Shown here: positions 11,673 to 22,330 of the stretch, piece by piece | Layout: every line of letters starts with the position of its first letter | Numbering within the stretch: position 1 is the first letter of the stretch | From: Crocodylus rhombifer | Lineage: Eukaryota > Chordata > Crocodylia > Crocodylidae | Direction: 5' to 3' | NCBI GenBank assembly: GCA_038503035.1 | Contig: JAVSML010001163.1 | Location: 625,166-689,165, forward strand | Length of the DNA: 64,000 bases | Made by a program: the position numbers and the translations under genes | The notes under the pieces: model-generated | What the model was told of the DNA's origin: nothing | What the model saw: only the letters and a program-made list of their open reading frames with translations | The model's database searches: none

Positions 11673-12740
11673 GAACAAGCTCAGTGGAAACACAGGGTCT
11701 CCGCACTTCTCAGGAGCAAGGCTATCATCTACTTTGCACCAGTCAGAAGGCAAGAAAGTTCTGCCTTCCTACTACAAAACAGCCAAGGATGCAAGGCGGA
11801 GGCACAGCTCCATTTAGTCATCCAGGCACAGCCAAAGGATGGCTGGAAATAGGTGCCCGAGAACGTGAGGACAGCAGGGAATGAAAATAAGGGTTAGCAA
11901 TTTTTGCCGTCTCACTTATCTCCTCCAAACATGATATTTAGTCAACCTCATCTCCTGAAAGTTTCACATCCATCCGATGGACTTTTCCTGGGGTCATACC
12001 AGTACCATCAGCCAGCCTCAGGCTCACTGGGAAGTTTCAACAACTCAGGGTGACATATAGACAAGCCTGCTCGGTGGTTCAGATCCATGCAGCGACAGCA
12101 ACATGAGCCAGGGCTGGGTTCCTGTGGTGTGTGGGCCTGGCGTGATTATGTTGCACTGTTCTGAGGAGCACTTATAGGCTATTTGGAAAAAGCGTTTAAG
12201 AAAACTAATGTTTTTGTTAGTTCCCTATTTTCAGCTTGTTACAAACCCAGGCACAGAGACATAATTAGACACCTGCTTCCTTTGCTACATGCACACGTGC
12301 TTGTGGTGGGGGTGATGAGATCTGGGAGCTGAGTTGTGTGATGCAAGCTTGCTATAAAAAAGCATTCATTAAGGTTTTCTTAACCCATCTGTAAAACGTC
12401 CAGGCCTCCCACTGTCTAGGCCCCCATGGCCAGGTCCTTGGTTCAGAGAGAGCATCTTTGAAATGAGCCACCTTCACAGGTTTTGAGACTAGCTTGAATC
12501 ATTCATGCTAGCTGTGATAAAGGGCCATCGTAGAGATACAGCAGGTCGTAGGCTGGATGGAGATACACAGTTGGAGCTCTCTGGGTTGGGCGCAGAAGCT
12601 ACTATCCTTCACCCTGTTAGTAAATAAAAGCATTTTGCCAACACTTGAGATCCCTGTTTTCTTGAGAATGCAGAACCGTCCTGCAAGCCCTCACCTGAGG
12701 ATCCCAGAATAAAGCTGTCAGGGGGTTGACGTGTAACCTC
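11673..12740. other. Non-coding stretch, nothing recognised
   Basis: No exon, RNA gene or recognisable mobile element. Confidence 0.5.
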
Positions 12741-12905
12741 TTTGCAGAGGTGAAAAAGGATTCCTCTCCATTTCGGCATTGCCCAATTGGCCTAGTGCAT
12801 TGGGGGATAAGGGTGCTACTTTCTTTGAGGTTTCAAATATCATCTGTTCCCCAGTAACTGATACCAGAATGAATGGACCGATGGCCTGACCGTATCAACT
12901 CAGCT
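12741..12905 (+). repeat. Old L3/CR1-like 3' fragment
   Basis: CAATTGGCCTAGTGCATTGG and AATGAATGGACCGATGGCCT near 12870 resemble the conserved 3' terminal region of L3-type LINEs. The copy is very degenerate and its limits are approximate. Confidence 0.45.
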
Positions 12906-13425
12906 GTATAACTCCAGCATCAATGAGAAGATTTTTTTTCCCCCAAGCAGAAGTTATTTTCTCTTGAATAAGATGATGCTGATGTGTTGTTTCTTTATTC
13001 TTGCATTTGCCCCAGTGAAGCAAACACTCAGGCCCACAAGTTTCACAACATGCATTTTATAGGAGAAAAAAAAAATGAAATGAAAACTTCTCCTCCAGAT
13101 GCAGCCCTCCTAAAATTAGGCTGGGGTTTACTAGACGCATCGACTTCACGCTGAGTTACTTTCTGTGTTAAAAAAATATTATTGTTTACCTAACTGTTCT
13201 TCGGTGAGAAATGGGTGTCTGTTTCTTTAAACGGAGAGAGCTGAAGGCAGACAGAGCGGCTCCCGTCTTGTTTGCAGCCTAAGCGGCGGGGGGAGAGAAG
13301 AGTGCATCCTGTTGTTGAGTAGAAAGAGGCAGACAGACAGGAGGAAAGGGTCAGCTTCAGTCTCAGAGATGGAGGGGAGCAAGGCTTGGTTTCCCTGATG
13401 GAGGGCTGCAAAAAGTATTGCCCCC

Positions 13426-13825
13426 NNNNNNNNNNNNNNNNNNNNNNNNNNNNNNNNNNNNNNNNNNNNNNNNNNNNNNNNNNNNNNNNNNNNNNNNNNN
13501 NNNNNNNNNNNNNNNNNNNNNNNNNNNNNNNNNNNNNNNNNNNNNNNNNNNNNNNNNNNNNNNNNNNNNNNNNNNNNNNNNNNNNNNNNNNNNNNNNNNN
13601 NNNNNNNNNNNNNNNNNNNNNNNNNNNNNNNNNNNNNNNNNNNNNNNNNNNNNNNNNNNNNNNNNNNNNNNNNNNNNNNNNNNNNNNNNNNNNNNNNNNN
13701 NNNNNNNNNNNNNNNNNNNNNNNNNNNNNNNNNNNNNNNNNNNNNNNNNNNNNNNNNNNNNNNNNNNNNNNNNNNNNNNNNNNNNNNNNNNNNNNNNNNN
13801 NNNNNNNNNNNNNNNNNNNNNNNNN
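13426..13825. other. Assembly gap (400 N)
   Basis: An uninterrupted run of 400 N. Any open frame drawn across it is an artefact. The flanks show no repeat that would explain the break. Confidence 1.
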
Positions 13826-15439
13826 CGCAGCTCATTTTTAAGCCGAAACCCTGAGTTTTTCCAGTGCAGCCCAAGATAAAATAGGTTTATTTGTGACAAG
13901 AGAGCTTTCTTCAGCCCAGCTCTGCAGGGAGCTGTATTTCTGTATAATGGAAGGGTCACGGCAGACCCAGGCATTTGCAAAGATTTTATCCAGAGAACGG
14001 TATTATGACTTCCAGAATTTAAGTCTCAACTTGTTTAAGCTCTTGGAGGATTAAAAAGACGACAACGAAGAACAGTCCCTCTGCATGTCAGATCGGTGCA
14101 TGGGGATTTGGGGTTTGGATGGGACATGGTTCAAGACAGTCGTAGGGCCCAGAGGTAGGGGAAAGCTGGGGATTGCTATCTGAAAAAGATTGTCATCATC
14201 CCTCCCTGGGGCACACGTGTACCTCCAGTCTCTCGCTTCCAATTAGCATCGCGGCTACAACACTAGTCTACCTCCACTATGAAAATCCAAAATTGTAAAG
14301 CCCAGCACAACCTGCTGAGATTCGGTTTCCACCCCAAAGCCATAAATGAGCCATTGAGTTCACATGAAAGTCTGCCTAAACTTTGTTCCTTTGCTGGCCT
14401 CATCCTGCTCACTCAAAATCCAACCTAGGTCTCCCTGCTAATTGACTCCCTGAGGTTGTCACTACCACGGACTCCCTGCAGCTTCACTCCCTGTGCTCCA
14501 AAAGGCCGAAGAGCCTGGTCCTAGTTCTGGATTTAGCAAGGAAGCGCAGATGCTTCAGTCCAGCTTGAGGTTTGTCCCCAAATCCCGTTGAAATGTGTAT
14601 GTGTATTACCCTTTCTTCCAGAATGGCAGGGGCCTTTATTCCTCACAGCATGCAGCTCTTCATACCCATCGATTGCATGTATGCAGACTGTGCTGCACCT
14701 GGGATCCAGGCAGCTGGAACCTTGATTTGCACATACAGGTCTTGCGTCTAAATCTGAATTATTTCTGAGTGTCTAATATTGGGCCAGCAAGGGTCAAGGC
14801 TCGGTTAAGATCTTTTTGAAACAGAAGCGACAGGTATATCCATGTGTAGGGCTTCGAATGCAGTCACCTTTGAATGTCAACTCTTTCTGAGCAAAATTAA
14901 GATGTCTTAATGCTATTAACGTAATCATAGCATTAAATCCACCGGTGCATCTTTCCAATCGAAAAGTTTTTCCCTCAGCATTAAGGTTGTGCATTTATCA
15001 TGACGGTGTCCCTAAGATTTGGAAATTAAAGTCTGGAGATCAGGGTAGTCATTAGGACTGGCATTGACAATCGAGGCCGTGAATGTCAAAGGGACTTCAC
15101 GCGCACAGTGCAACCAAAGACACTGAGCCTGCATGATGAACAGGACTCCCAGACTCCATGCCTGCAAGAAACAAATTCAGGACCTAGAAGCGAACAGCCC
15201 CACCTGCCAGGATTGCAGTTAGCCATTGAAAGACCACAGGAACGATATGGCAACAATGCATTTGTCAAGTCCAGCACCATGATCAAGCTGACGGCTTCTG
15301 CCAAAGTCCTGTAGCTGATTTAGGTGGAGTCAGTCATGGCACTCTACAAAGTGCCAGGCAAAAGTTTCTCTTTTGCTGATCCCCACAACAGGACCCCCTG
15401 ACAAGCCACGGGTGGTTGGTGGTGACTTGAGTTGTCACA
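13826..15439. other. Non-coding stretch, nothing recognised
   Basis: No gene or confidently named repeat. Confidence 0.5.
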
Positions 15440-16250
15440 GCACACAAGCTACAATACGGAAACTCAGCAACTATTCAAGGAAAGCAGAGCCACAGCAAAC
15501 CAACTGGGTCATTGGTTGAGCTTAAATGGGCATGTGCCGAACAGATAACCAAACTTAACAGAATAGTTAAATGGGCACGTGCCGAATAGATAACCAAACT
15601 TTACCAGTACCCTCACAATCCTGGGTACCCTGACCTGACCTGTTCACAAAAGCTTTTGTATGACTCTTATTATCTCCTTGAAGAACAGGAAAGCCACAGG
15701 CCTAGACCACCTCTGGATAAAACAAATTAGGCTTTCTGGCCCTAAAAGCCACAACTGGCTTCTTCATCTTGACAACTTTGTTCAGCTATTTGCAAAATAC
15801 CAAAACTGACAGCTGGCCTGAATATCGTTAGGCCTTGAACCAGGGATATTGCCACCACAAGTCAAGAGCCTTCAACCTATCTGCTTTTTGTGCCGTACAT
15901 ACAAGCTGTTCGAAAGGCTCATACCAAACCATATCCCACTATAAACTGAGAAGAGGCAGGTCCCAAAGCATTCGCACACAAGCCAGGTGACCCAATTTTA
16001 GGCAACATATTGAAGATTGAGCACAGGAACTGGATTTGTAGTTCTATCAGGCATATGTGATCCCATCAATCAGGAGCAGCTACTTGCAAGCCAGTCCTTC
16101 CTCCAGGCAGCATGTTGGCCCTGCCACTGGTTAACAATATACCAGTGACCAGGCAACTGTCCTGGGTACCAGGTGTGTCACGTATGCCAACAACTTTGGT
16201 GCAACAGCTCAAGGGAAGGACTCTCACCTCCTACGTGTAATTTAGCTATC
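15440..16250 (+). pseudogene. Decayed non-LTR retrotransposon reverse-transcriptase region
   Basis: Fragments in shifting plus-strand frames follow the order of a non-LTR reverse transcriptase. About 15890-15940 reads CRTYKLFERLIPNHI, about 16027-16062 reads a relic of the catalytic FVDLxAAYDTV block (FVVLSGICDP), about 16100-16120 an LPxGSxLA relic, and about 16178-16200 YANNFGATAQ in place of a YADDxxxTAQ active site. Both catalytic aspartates of the YADD box are lost, and stops and frameshifts are frequent, so it is long dead. The frame context is unlike the CR1 copies in this window, indicating a different LINE clade. A local 46-bp direct duplication (TAAATGGGCA...CCAAACTT) lies at about 15522-15603. 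Confidence 0.6.
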
Positions 16251-16764
16251 TCTGTCCAAAAGGGGTAATGGCTGAGTTCACATATATGACTGTGGAAATC
16301 ATGAATTTGTATGACACCAACCCGCAGACTCCTTAGAGCAGAGACTCTTGCTGTGTTTGTATGGCACCCAGCACTGTGAGGCCTCAGTCCTTCTTCAGGA
16401 CATGGCACTCGCATAATACAAAAATCCATGCAGATAGGAAGGTGAACAAAGGGTGAATAAGCTATTACCTAGCAGACATCTTTGGCTTTCCTTCTCTCGT
16501 TTTCTTTCTCACTGTAGCTTTGTTGCTGGAGTTTCATGCGTTTTCTTTTCTTTTTTATTCCAGTCTGATTTGGGAAGTTGTGATCTAATAAACTGTATTT
16601 TTTCCATGTCTTTCAATTGAGTGTTTCACTTTCCTGCATGTTCATTTTACTGCGTGGAGGATGTGAGTGCAATTATATTCTCATTCCATGTAGCCTAGCC
16701 TTTCCATGAGGATGTGCATCCTGCTTCTGGAAGTCTGAATCTGCAGGTAATGATCTCTTTAGAC
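16251..16764. other. Non-coding stretch, nothing recognised
   Basis: No gene or named repeat seen. Confidence 0.5.
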
Positions 16765-17014
16765 CAGGGGCTTTTGACCTGTGGTTTGCAGACTCCTATG
16801 TCTAAGCGGTCCACAGAAGATGACCAGGATCCATCAAAAGTACAGGGCCTTCATAAAGTCCTTGTGCACGTTTAAACATTAATAACTTAGGTTGTGCACA
16901 AGGACTTCATGAAGACCGTCTGTGAATACCCACATTTACGATTCAAAGGGGTCAGCACCTCTGTTTCAAATTTCCAAAGGGGTCCACAAATGAACAAAAG
17001 TTTAAAAAGCATTT
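16765..17014 (+). mobile_element. Non-autonomous hAT transposon, CAGGGGCTTTTGACC type
   Basis: The left end CAGGGGCTTTTGACCTGTGG pairs imperfectly with the right end (AGTTTAAAAAGCATTT). The flanking 8-mers ctttagac (16757-16764) and ctttatac (17015-17022) match at 7 of 8 positions and have TA at positions 4-5. Inner blocks of the 'GGTCCACA' kind occur near both ends. No coding capacity. Confidence 0.75.
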
Positions 17015-17105
17015 CTTTATACGCACTCTTTTGCTATCAGAGTTCTGTATTTCATCAGCAAAGCTATTTGTACAGATAGAGCAGCTTTAAAAGCAGAGGA
17101 GTAGA

Positions 17106-17690
17106 TTTCATAGATTTCATAGACATCAGGGCTGGAAGGGACCTCGGGAGATCATCGAGTCCAGCCCCCTGCCCAAAGGGCAGGAAGTCAGCTGGGGTCG
17201 TAGGATCCCAGCAAGATAAGCATCCAATTTGCTCTTGAAGGTGTTCAATGTGGGTGCCTGAACCACCTCCGCTGGCAGGCTGTTCCAGACCTTGGGGGCT
17301 CGGACAGTGAAGAAATTCTTTCTTATGTCCAGCCTGAAACGGTCTTGCAGGAGTTTGTGACCGTTCGACCTCGTCGTCCCTTGGGGCGCTCTGGTGAACA
17401 AACGTTCCCCCAGATCCTGGTGGTCACCCCTGATAAATGTATAGGTGGCCATCAGATCACCCCTGAGCCTGCGCTTTTCCAGGCTAAAGAGTCCCGTGGC
17501 TCTCAGCCTGTCGTCGTAAGGTCTGTTTTCCTGCCCTCTGATCATGCGCGTGGCTCTCCTCTGGACTCTCTCAAGCTTCAGATTAACTGAGTGTCTTTCA
17601 ACACCCATCACCCTTGCCCAGTCGGCACCCCCCGCCCCACCCCAGGCTGGCACCCTAGGGCCATGGCCTCCCCCCACCCCCTAGCCAGTC
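17106..17690 (-). mobile_element. CR1 LINE, 5'-truncated, 3' end of ORF2
   Basis: The minus strand encodes the CR1 ORF2 C-terminus in one open frame of 183 codons (17126-17677). It includes LERVQRRATRMIRG, then RPYDDRLRATGLFSLEKRR, RRLRGDLMATYTFIRG, RSNGHKL, RLDIRKNFFTVRAPKVWNSL and FKSKLDAYL, in the usual order. The 3' tail is the ATAGATTTC repeat at about 17106-17125. Reverse transcriptase proper is missing, so it cannot move. The intact frame suggests a fairly recent insertion. The 5' end runs into a C-rich low-complexity stretch (17610-17715). Confidence 0.9.
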
Positions 17691-17714
17691 CGCCACCAGC
17701 CCCTAGCCAGCCAT

Positions 17715-18802
17715 GAGTCTCAGACAATGAAAAAAGAAAAGGCCTTTGATGTTGGACAGAAGATGTTTCATTGTCTGAGGATAAATAACCCAGCAGTCCT
17801 AAGTCATTTCAGTAGCTATGTCACATGTGGCTGGAAGGATTTCCTCTTTAATTTCCTCCCTGTTTTTCTCCTTAATGCATCCTTTGCAATGGTAGACCAA
17901 CATTTTCCTTCTATGTCCCATTCCAAATGATGCCAGGAGGGGGACAGGGAGTGATTTGCTTGCCCTTTTCTCTGAAGAAAGACCTGGGTAGACTCCCAGA
18001 TCCAGACTGAAATGTCTGAGGTGACCCATCTCCATAAGATCCTAAACAAAAAATCACAGGTTGAAATTTCCAGTTCCAGCTCCAGGATTGAATCCAACAA
18101 CTGGAAAAGATATTGGAAATCACAACCCCAAATATTTCCTGGGTCTTTCAAGTGTTCGGATTTGTGCTGCATCCTAAGCCAAAGACAAAGGCAGGCAGAC
18201 AGGTTAAAAAAGCAGTTTTCTCTTTGCAGAGACACTCTACATCACGTTAATCCTCTCACACTTTTTTAATGTAAAAAGAAGCACACCTTCTTTTCGATAA
18301 AAGATGAAGAGCATTTTTAACAAAAGTTGCGTTTTTAATGAAAGTCCAACTCTGCAGTACACGAAACAGTACACGAAGCCTCTCTCTGCTGATTATACAA
18401 GCTCTGAAAATCTCCCAGACATTGAAAGAGGCCGGATGTCACTGCACTCTTGTAGATTAGCTGTCTGAACAGAGGGACAAGAGTTACCAGGTTGTCTCCT
18501 CTCCCCACCCAGACCACTCCAGGTAAGTATATGTGAAAGCAAGGAACACAGCTAGTTGCAGGGTTCCTGATGCTGCCTATCTGATGTATCAGTTTTCCTC
18601 ATTAAAACAAATCTCTGATGTAGCTAAACAAATGCTCATGCATGAAGAAGACAGATCTGAAGTCTAAGACCGGGATGTAAAAGAAAAGAGAACGAAGACC
18701 TCAGTTCAGTGGTCACCGCTGTTCTGACTGAAGAAGGGCTGAAGGACTTGGCCTCCCTGTGATTTAAATATACCTCTCTTGCCCCCTTGTCACCAGCTAG
18801 AC
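17715..18802. other. Non-coding stretch, nothing recognised
   Basis: Several overlapping open frames on both strands at 17800-18235, none resembling a known family. No splice or codon pattern supports a gene. Confidence 0.5.
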
Positions 18803-18978
18803 CAGTGGTGGGCAAAATGCGGCCCGCGGGCCAGATACAGCCCGCAAGTCCAGTCTGTCTGGCCTGCGGGGCCCCTAAAAAATTTAGAAAATTAATATTA
18901 ATCTGCCTGTCATGTGGCCCTCAATGGCTTGCTAAAACTCAGTAGGCGGCCCTCCACCCCAAATAATTGCCCGCCCCG
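18803..18978 (+). mobile_element. Non-autonomous hAT transposon, GGCCCG family copy 2
   Basis: The left terminus CAGTGGTGGGCAAAATGCGG continues with CCCGCGGGCC. The right terminus is ATTGCCCGCCCCG. Flanking 8-mers agctagac (18795-18802) and atctaggc (18979-18986) match at 6 of 8 positions with a shared core CTAG. The interior is colinear with the copy at 58311-58479. Confidence 0.85.
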
Positions 18979-21261
18979 ATCTAGGCATTGTGTGCGCTTA
19001 TTGCTCCGGTAACATTTTGTGCGTGTCCGTGAAATAGCGAGCAGATAAGTGGGAACTACAGCTAAAGAAGGCTGAGACCAAGCCCCTTTGTAACTTGGCT
19101 TTGTCTCTGTGTTATATATTCATAGCACTTGTTAAACATCACTCAAACATTCCCCCAAGGGGCAGCAAACCCCATTATTTTACTTCAGCGAGAAAATTAA
19201 AAGCATTCGCAAATGCTGTTCCAGGTTCTGTCTGTATTTGATGCATGTCATCACTTGGAAACTTGTGTTTGGTTTGGGAGGTCTTGTCTTAAAAACGCTA
19301 TAGCAGAAATGGAAGGAATTCAGGGAAAGCCATGAAAACCATGCCTGGAAAAATCTTCCATAGGAAGAAGGCCTGAGAAGACTGGGACTGTGAAGGTTAG
19401 AGTGGAGAGAGAGAAAAGGGAATTGGTACAGGTATGAAGAATAATGAATAGCACAGAGATCATGAACTCACTGCTCCTATCTATACATTATTTTAATAAA
19501 GGCATGATCGACTTGTGGAACATATTGTCACATGATATCATGGCGACCAAGAGCTTGCCTGGCTTCAAAAAAAGATTGGACTCTTATATGAGTAAGTAGA
19601 ACTGATTCAGTTTTATCAATTAAATAAGATAATTTAGTTGTTTGTTACTAAGGGATAGGGACACTCCTGCTACCATCAGAGACAGGGTATCATTCCCAAC
19701 TCTCCTTGCAAAGTGACTGTCTTATCTTAAAGGTATGTTCTTGCTTACACCCGGGCTGCACTACTGTCTGTCTAGGGCCCAATCCTTGAGATGATGAGCA
19801 TCCTCCTCAGCCCGCTATACCGTCATGTACCTTGCAGTATCAGGCCTCTAAGTGTTGTCAAAGGGCTGGGAACAAAAGAGCAAGAGCCTGCACCTTCTCC
19901 GGTGGGGGTCCACAGCGCTCTGTGCTGCGTGCCCATGCAGAAGGGTAGGGGGCTGTAGCCGGTCTGCAAACCACCCTCTGCAGCCAACCCATATCAGCAC
20001 AACATGTTCAACGTGGGCAACAGGTGTTGCTGGGCTGCCCCAGCCCATGAGGTACACACAGGATATAAAAAATGTATAGTTACAGAGAGGCTGGTAGCTG
20101 CAATATTCTCTTAGTTCAAAAAAATGCTTAAGGGGTTTCAGCTTTTAATTTCACTAGTAGCTGTTCACCTTGCAGAAGCTCACCTTGCAGAAGCTCAATG
20201 CCTCCAAATGGCACCTAAGAACTGTTCGCAAGCCTGAAACCATTTTAATATTTTAAATGTTTTTTTTCTCCAGCCTTGTGATGGCTACGTAACATAGTAT
20301 GAAAGACATTTTTCTCAGAGTCTTTGGGTAGTGCCAATGGATCAGATGTTAAATAGGGAAGGGAAAAAAGAAAAGTTTTGTTCCCTGCCATGGAACTTCT
20401 CTGAAGTATCAAATATTAACCCCCAAATCCCCTCCAGGGCTATAGATCTGATGTTAGCAAAACCTCCTGTATCACTGAAAGGCAGTAAAACAGTCAGGAT
20501 TTAAAAATGAATGACTTCAGGGAGAAAGCTCCATATGTAAAAAAAAAGCTCCATTTCTTCTGCTGGACTGCTCCAAATGAGCTGGACTGCTCAGATCCCC
20601 TCCAAATTAAAATATAGACCTGACTTATGTGCCTGGGAATATTTACAAAAGAGTCCTACTGGGCTTGCTTGCTTGATTTCCTTTTACTTCGATAGAGACT
20701 TTGTTGGATACTGTAAGACGAGATCTTTGCTTATCCAAATTATAAGATAAAAGCCAATTTCCAATTGGCTGAGCTGAATGTTGGAAAGCTCTGGCCCAGG
20801 ATACACACTGTCCCATGGGGGTGGGATCCCATGCCCTTTCCCAGAAATGACAGCAGGTTTCAGAGTAGAACTGAATGGGGCAGCTCTTATATCTATTGGC
20901 TCAGGCTGTGTGCAGACTCAGGCAGGCAATTATACTGATTCACTTTTCCAAGTTTTTCCTTCATTTCTAGAGCACTAGAAATACATTTTCCTTTACATAA
21001 GAGCTGAGATTCTGATCATCATGAGACTCCCAAGAGCTGCAGCCCTCTGCCTGAGCCAGTAGCACCTCTGCTTTAAGCCAGCCCAAGCAATAGTTTTAAT
21101 ACCCCTCTGCAGCCAGCTGGCTGCTTCTATAGCAACAAGGAAATGAGGCTCCTTGATTAGTTCTGGTTATTTTAAAAACAATAACATGTTTGAAGACATC
21201 TCCTGTTTTAATCTGGCAGCAGACAGAGATCACAGCTCTATTGTATTAGTGCGTCTAATGC
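18979..21261. other. Non-coding stretch with an old L3/CR1 fragment
   Basis: At about 19480-19600 (plus strand) the sequence resembles the end of ORF2 of L3-type LINEs, with a 'TGGAACATATTGTCACATGA' block and GGCTTCAAAAAAAGATTGGA. A 16-bp unit (TCACCTTGCAGAAGC) is doubled at about 20165-20198. Nothing else recognised. Confidence 0.5.
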
Positions 21262-21516
21262 TGTGAGTGCGTCTACATGTGCAATTCATGTGGCTGAATA
21301 TACTCCAACTACTCCCGACATCACCATCTACATGTGCATTGAAGCACCGTAGTTTACTGCACTGCTGGATAGCATTTGTATCCGATGGGACTATCCGGCA
21401 GCGCAGTAAATTAGGCTACTGGGCCTTAATTGCTGAGCACGTGTAAAAAGTGATGTTTTACTGCACAGCAAGTTAGTCTGCCGTGCGGTAAAGTGTCTTG
21501 TGTAGATGTGTCCTGT
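21262..21516. mobile_element. Palindromic MITE-like element
   Basis: Outer ends are GCGTCTACATGTGC (from 21269) and GTGTAGATGTGTCC (to about 21513), which are inverted. A strong inner stem pairs 21350-21372 with 21391-21413 at 20 of 23 positions around an 18-base loop. No open frame. The GTCTACATGTG box recurs in the element at 48675-49125, suggesting a family. No clear target duplication was found. Confidence 0.6.
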
Positions 21517-22091
21517 ATGTATATAAAGTAACAGAGTCCCTGTCCCACAAATAATTAACCCCTCCAGTAACTTTGCTCCTGTTACATTCAGGAGTGCAAT
21601 TGCTCATGACATCCCGGAGGATTCTTTTTCTAAACTCGAGATCAACCTTGAAGTGCCTAGGTATTTTTGAATTGAGGATGTTTCCTCATTGTGTTGTTTG
21701 AAGAGCTGCCTTTGCTGTGACCTGATACTTTTTGATCCAGGCTACAGAAAATGGCATAATATAGCATAACACAGCACAGGAAACAGCATGACAAATACCA
21801 AATAGTATCAAGTAGAACAGTATCGACTAGCAGAGCACGGCAGAGCACAATGTCACTGTGAACAACTCGAAGCCAAGTTGTTGGCCATGTCGTCAGCGCA
21901 CATATGAACAAAGCCACATGTCTCCTGATACCGGTAGTGTGCTTTCTTTGCAGGAGGCTGTCCTTATTTAACCCTAGCTACCTGTCCGGGCGCTTCCAGG
22001 AACTTTGTGCTTGGTGAACATAACATTTAAAAAGACTTTTTTTTAAGTCAGCGCAGTTTCATTTTTAGAAGAGTGAGACACCGAACACATC
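21517..22091. other. Non-coding stretch, nothing recognised
   Basis: No gene or named repeat seen. Confidence 0.45.
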
Positions 22092-22330
22092 CTACTCTGA
22101 GTAGGGTTCTTTGATCGGTTGTGATGCTGCATGAATGGTAAATATATCCTCAGACTCAGAGTAAATATTCAATGGCATGTAACTCGGGTATAAAGGAGTA
22201 AATTTTACACAAGTTGGCCACAGACGCCTTGTCATTTCCCAGTAAATTAAAGGGTCTTCCATTGGACCTATAAATTCATCATAGTAGTATTCTTCCATGA
22301 CTACAGAAACAGACGGACCCTGTTTTGATA
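22092..22330 (-). pseudogene. Remnant of hAT transposase C-terminal dimerisation domain
   Basis: A minus-strand open frame of 68 codons from the first ATG, which also stays open upstream of that ATG, reads like the C-terminal dimerisation region of hAT transposases. It has EEYYYDEF (in place of LxEYLxE), then EDPLIYWEMTRRLWP, where the DPLxYWxxxxxxWP signature is plain, then YPSYMPLNIYSESEDIFT, which aligns with YLxxPxTSxxSExLFS. The family role is DNA transposition; here only this end survives. The expected Ala-Gly after the SExxF motif is altered and a stop follows 16 codons later. A good-looking splice acceptor (TTTCTGTAG) just before the ATG is probably chance, since the frame continues through it. 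An exapted exon is the alternative. Confidence 0.6.

Noticed and set aside
13227..13980. Long frames spanning the gap
   Set aside because: Most of their length is N.
22092..22298. Possible alternative third exon of C17orf67
   Set aside because: Exon 2 ends in phase 0. Joining to the TTTCTGTAG acceptor in that phase gives a stop after ten codons. The true exon 3 is at 32557-32673, and the protein reads as hAT transposase.
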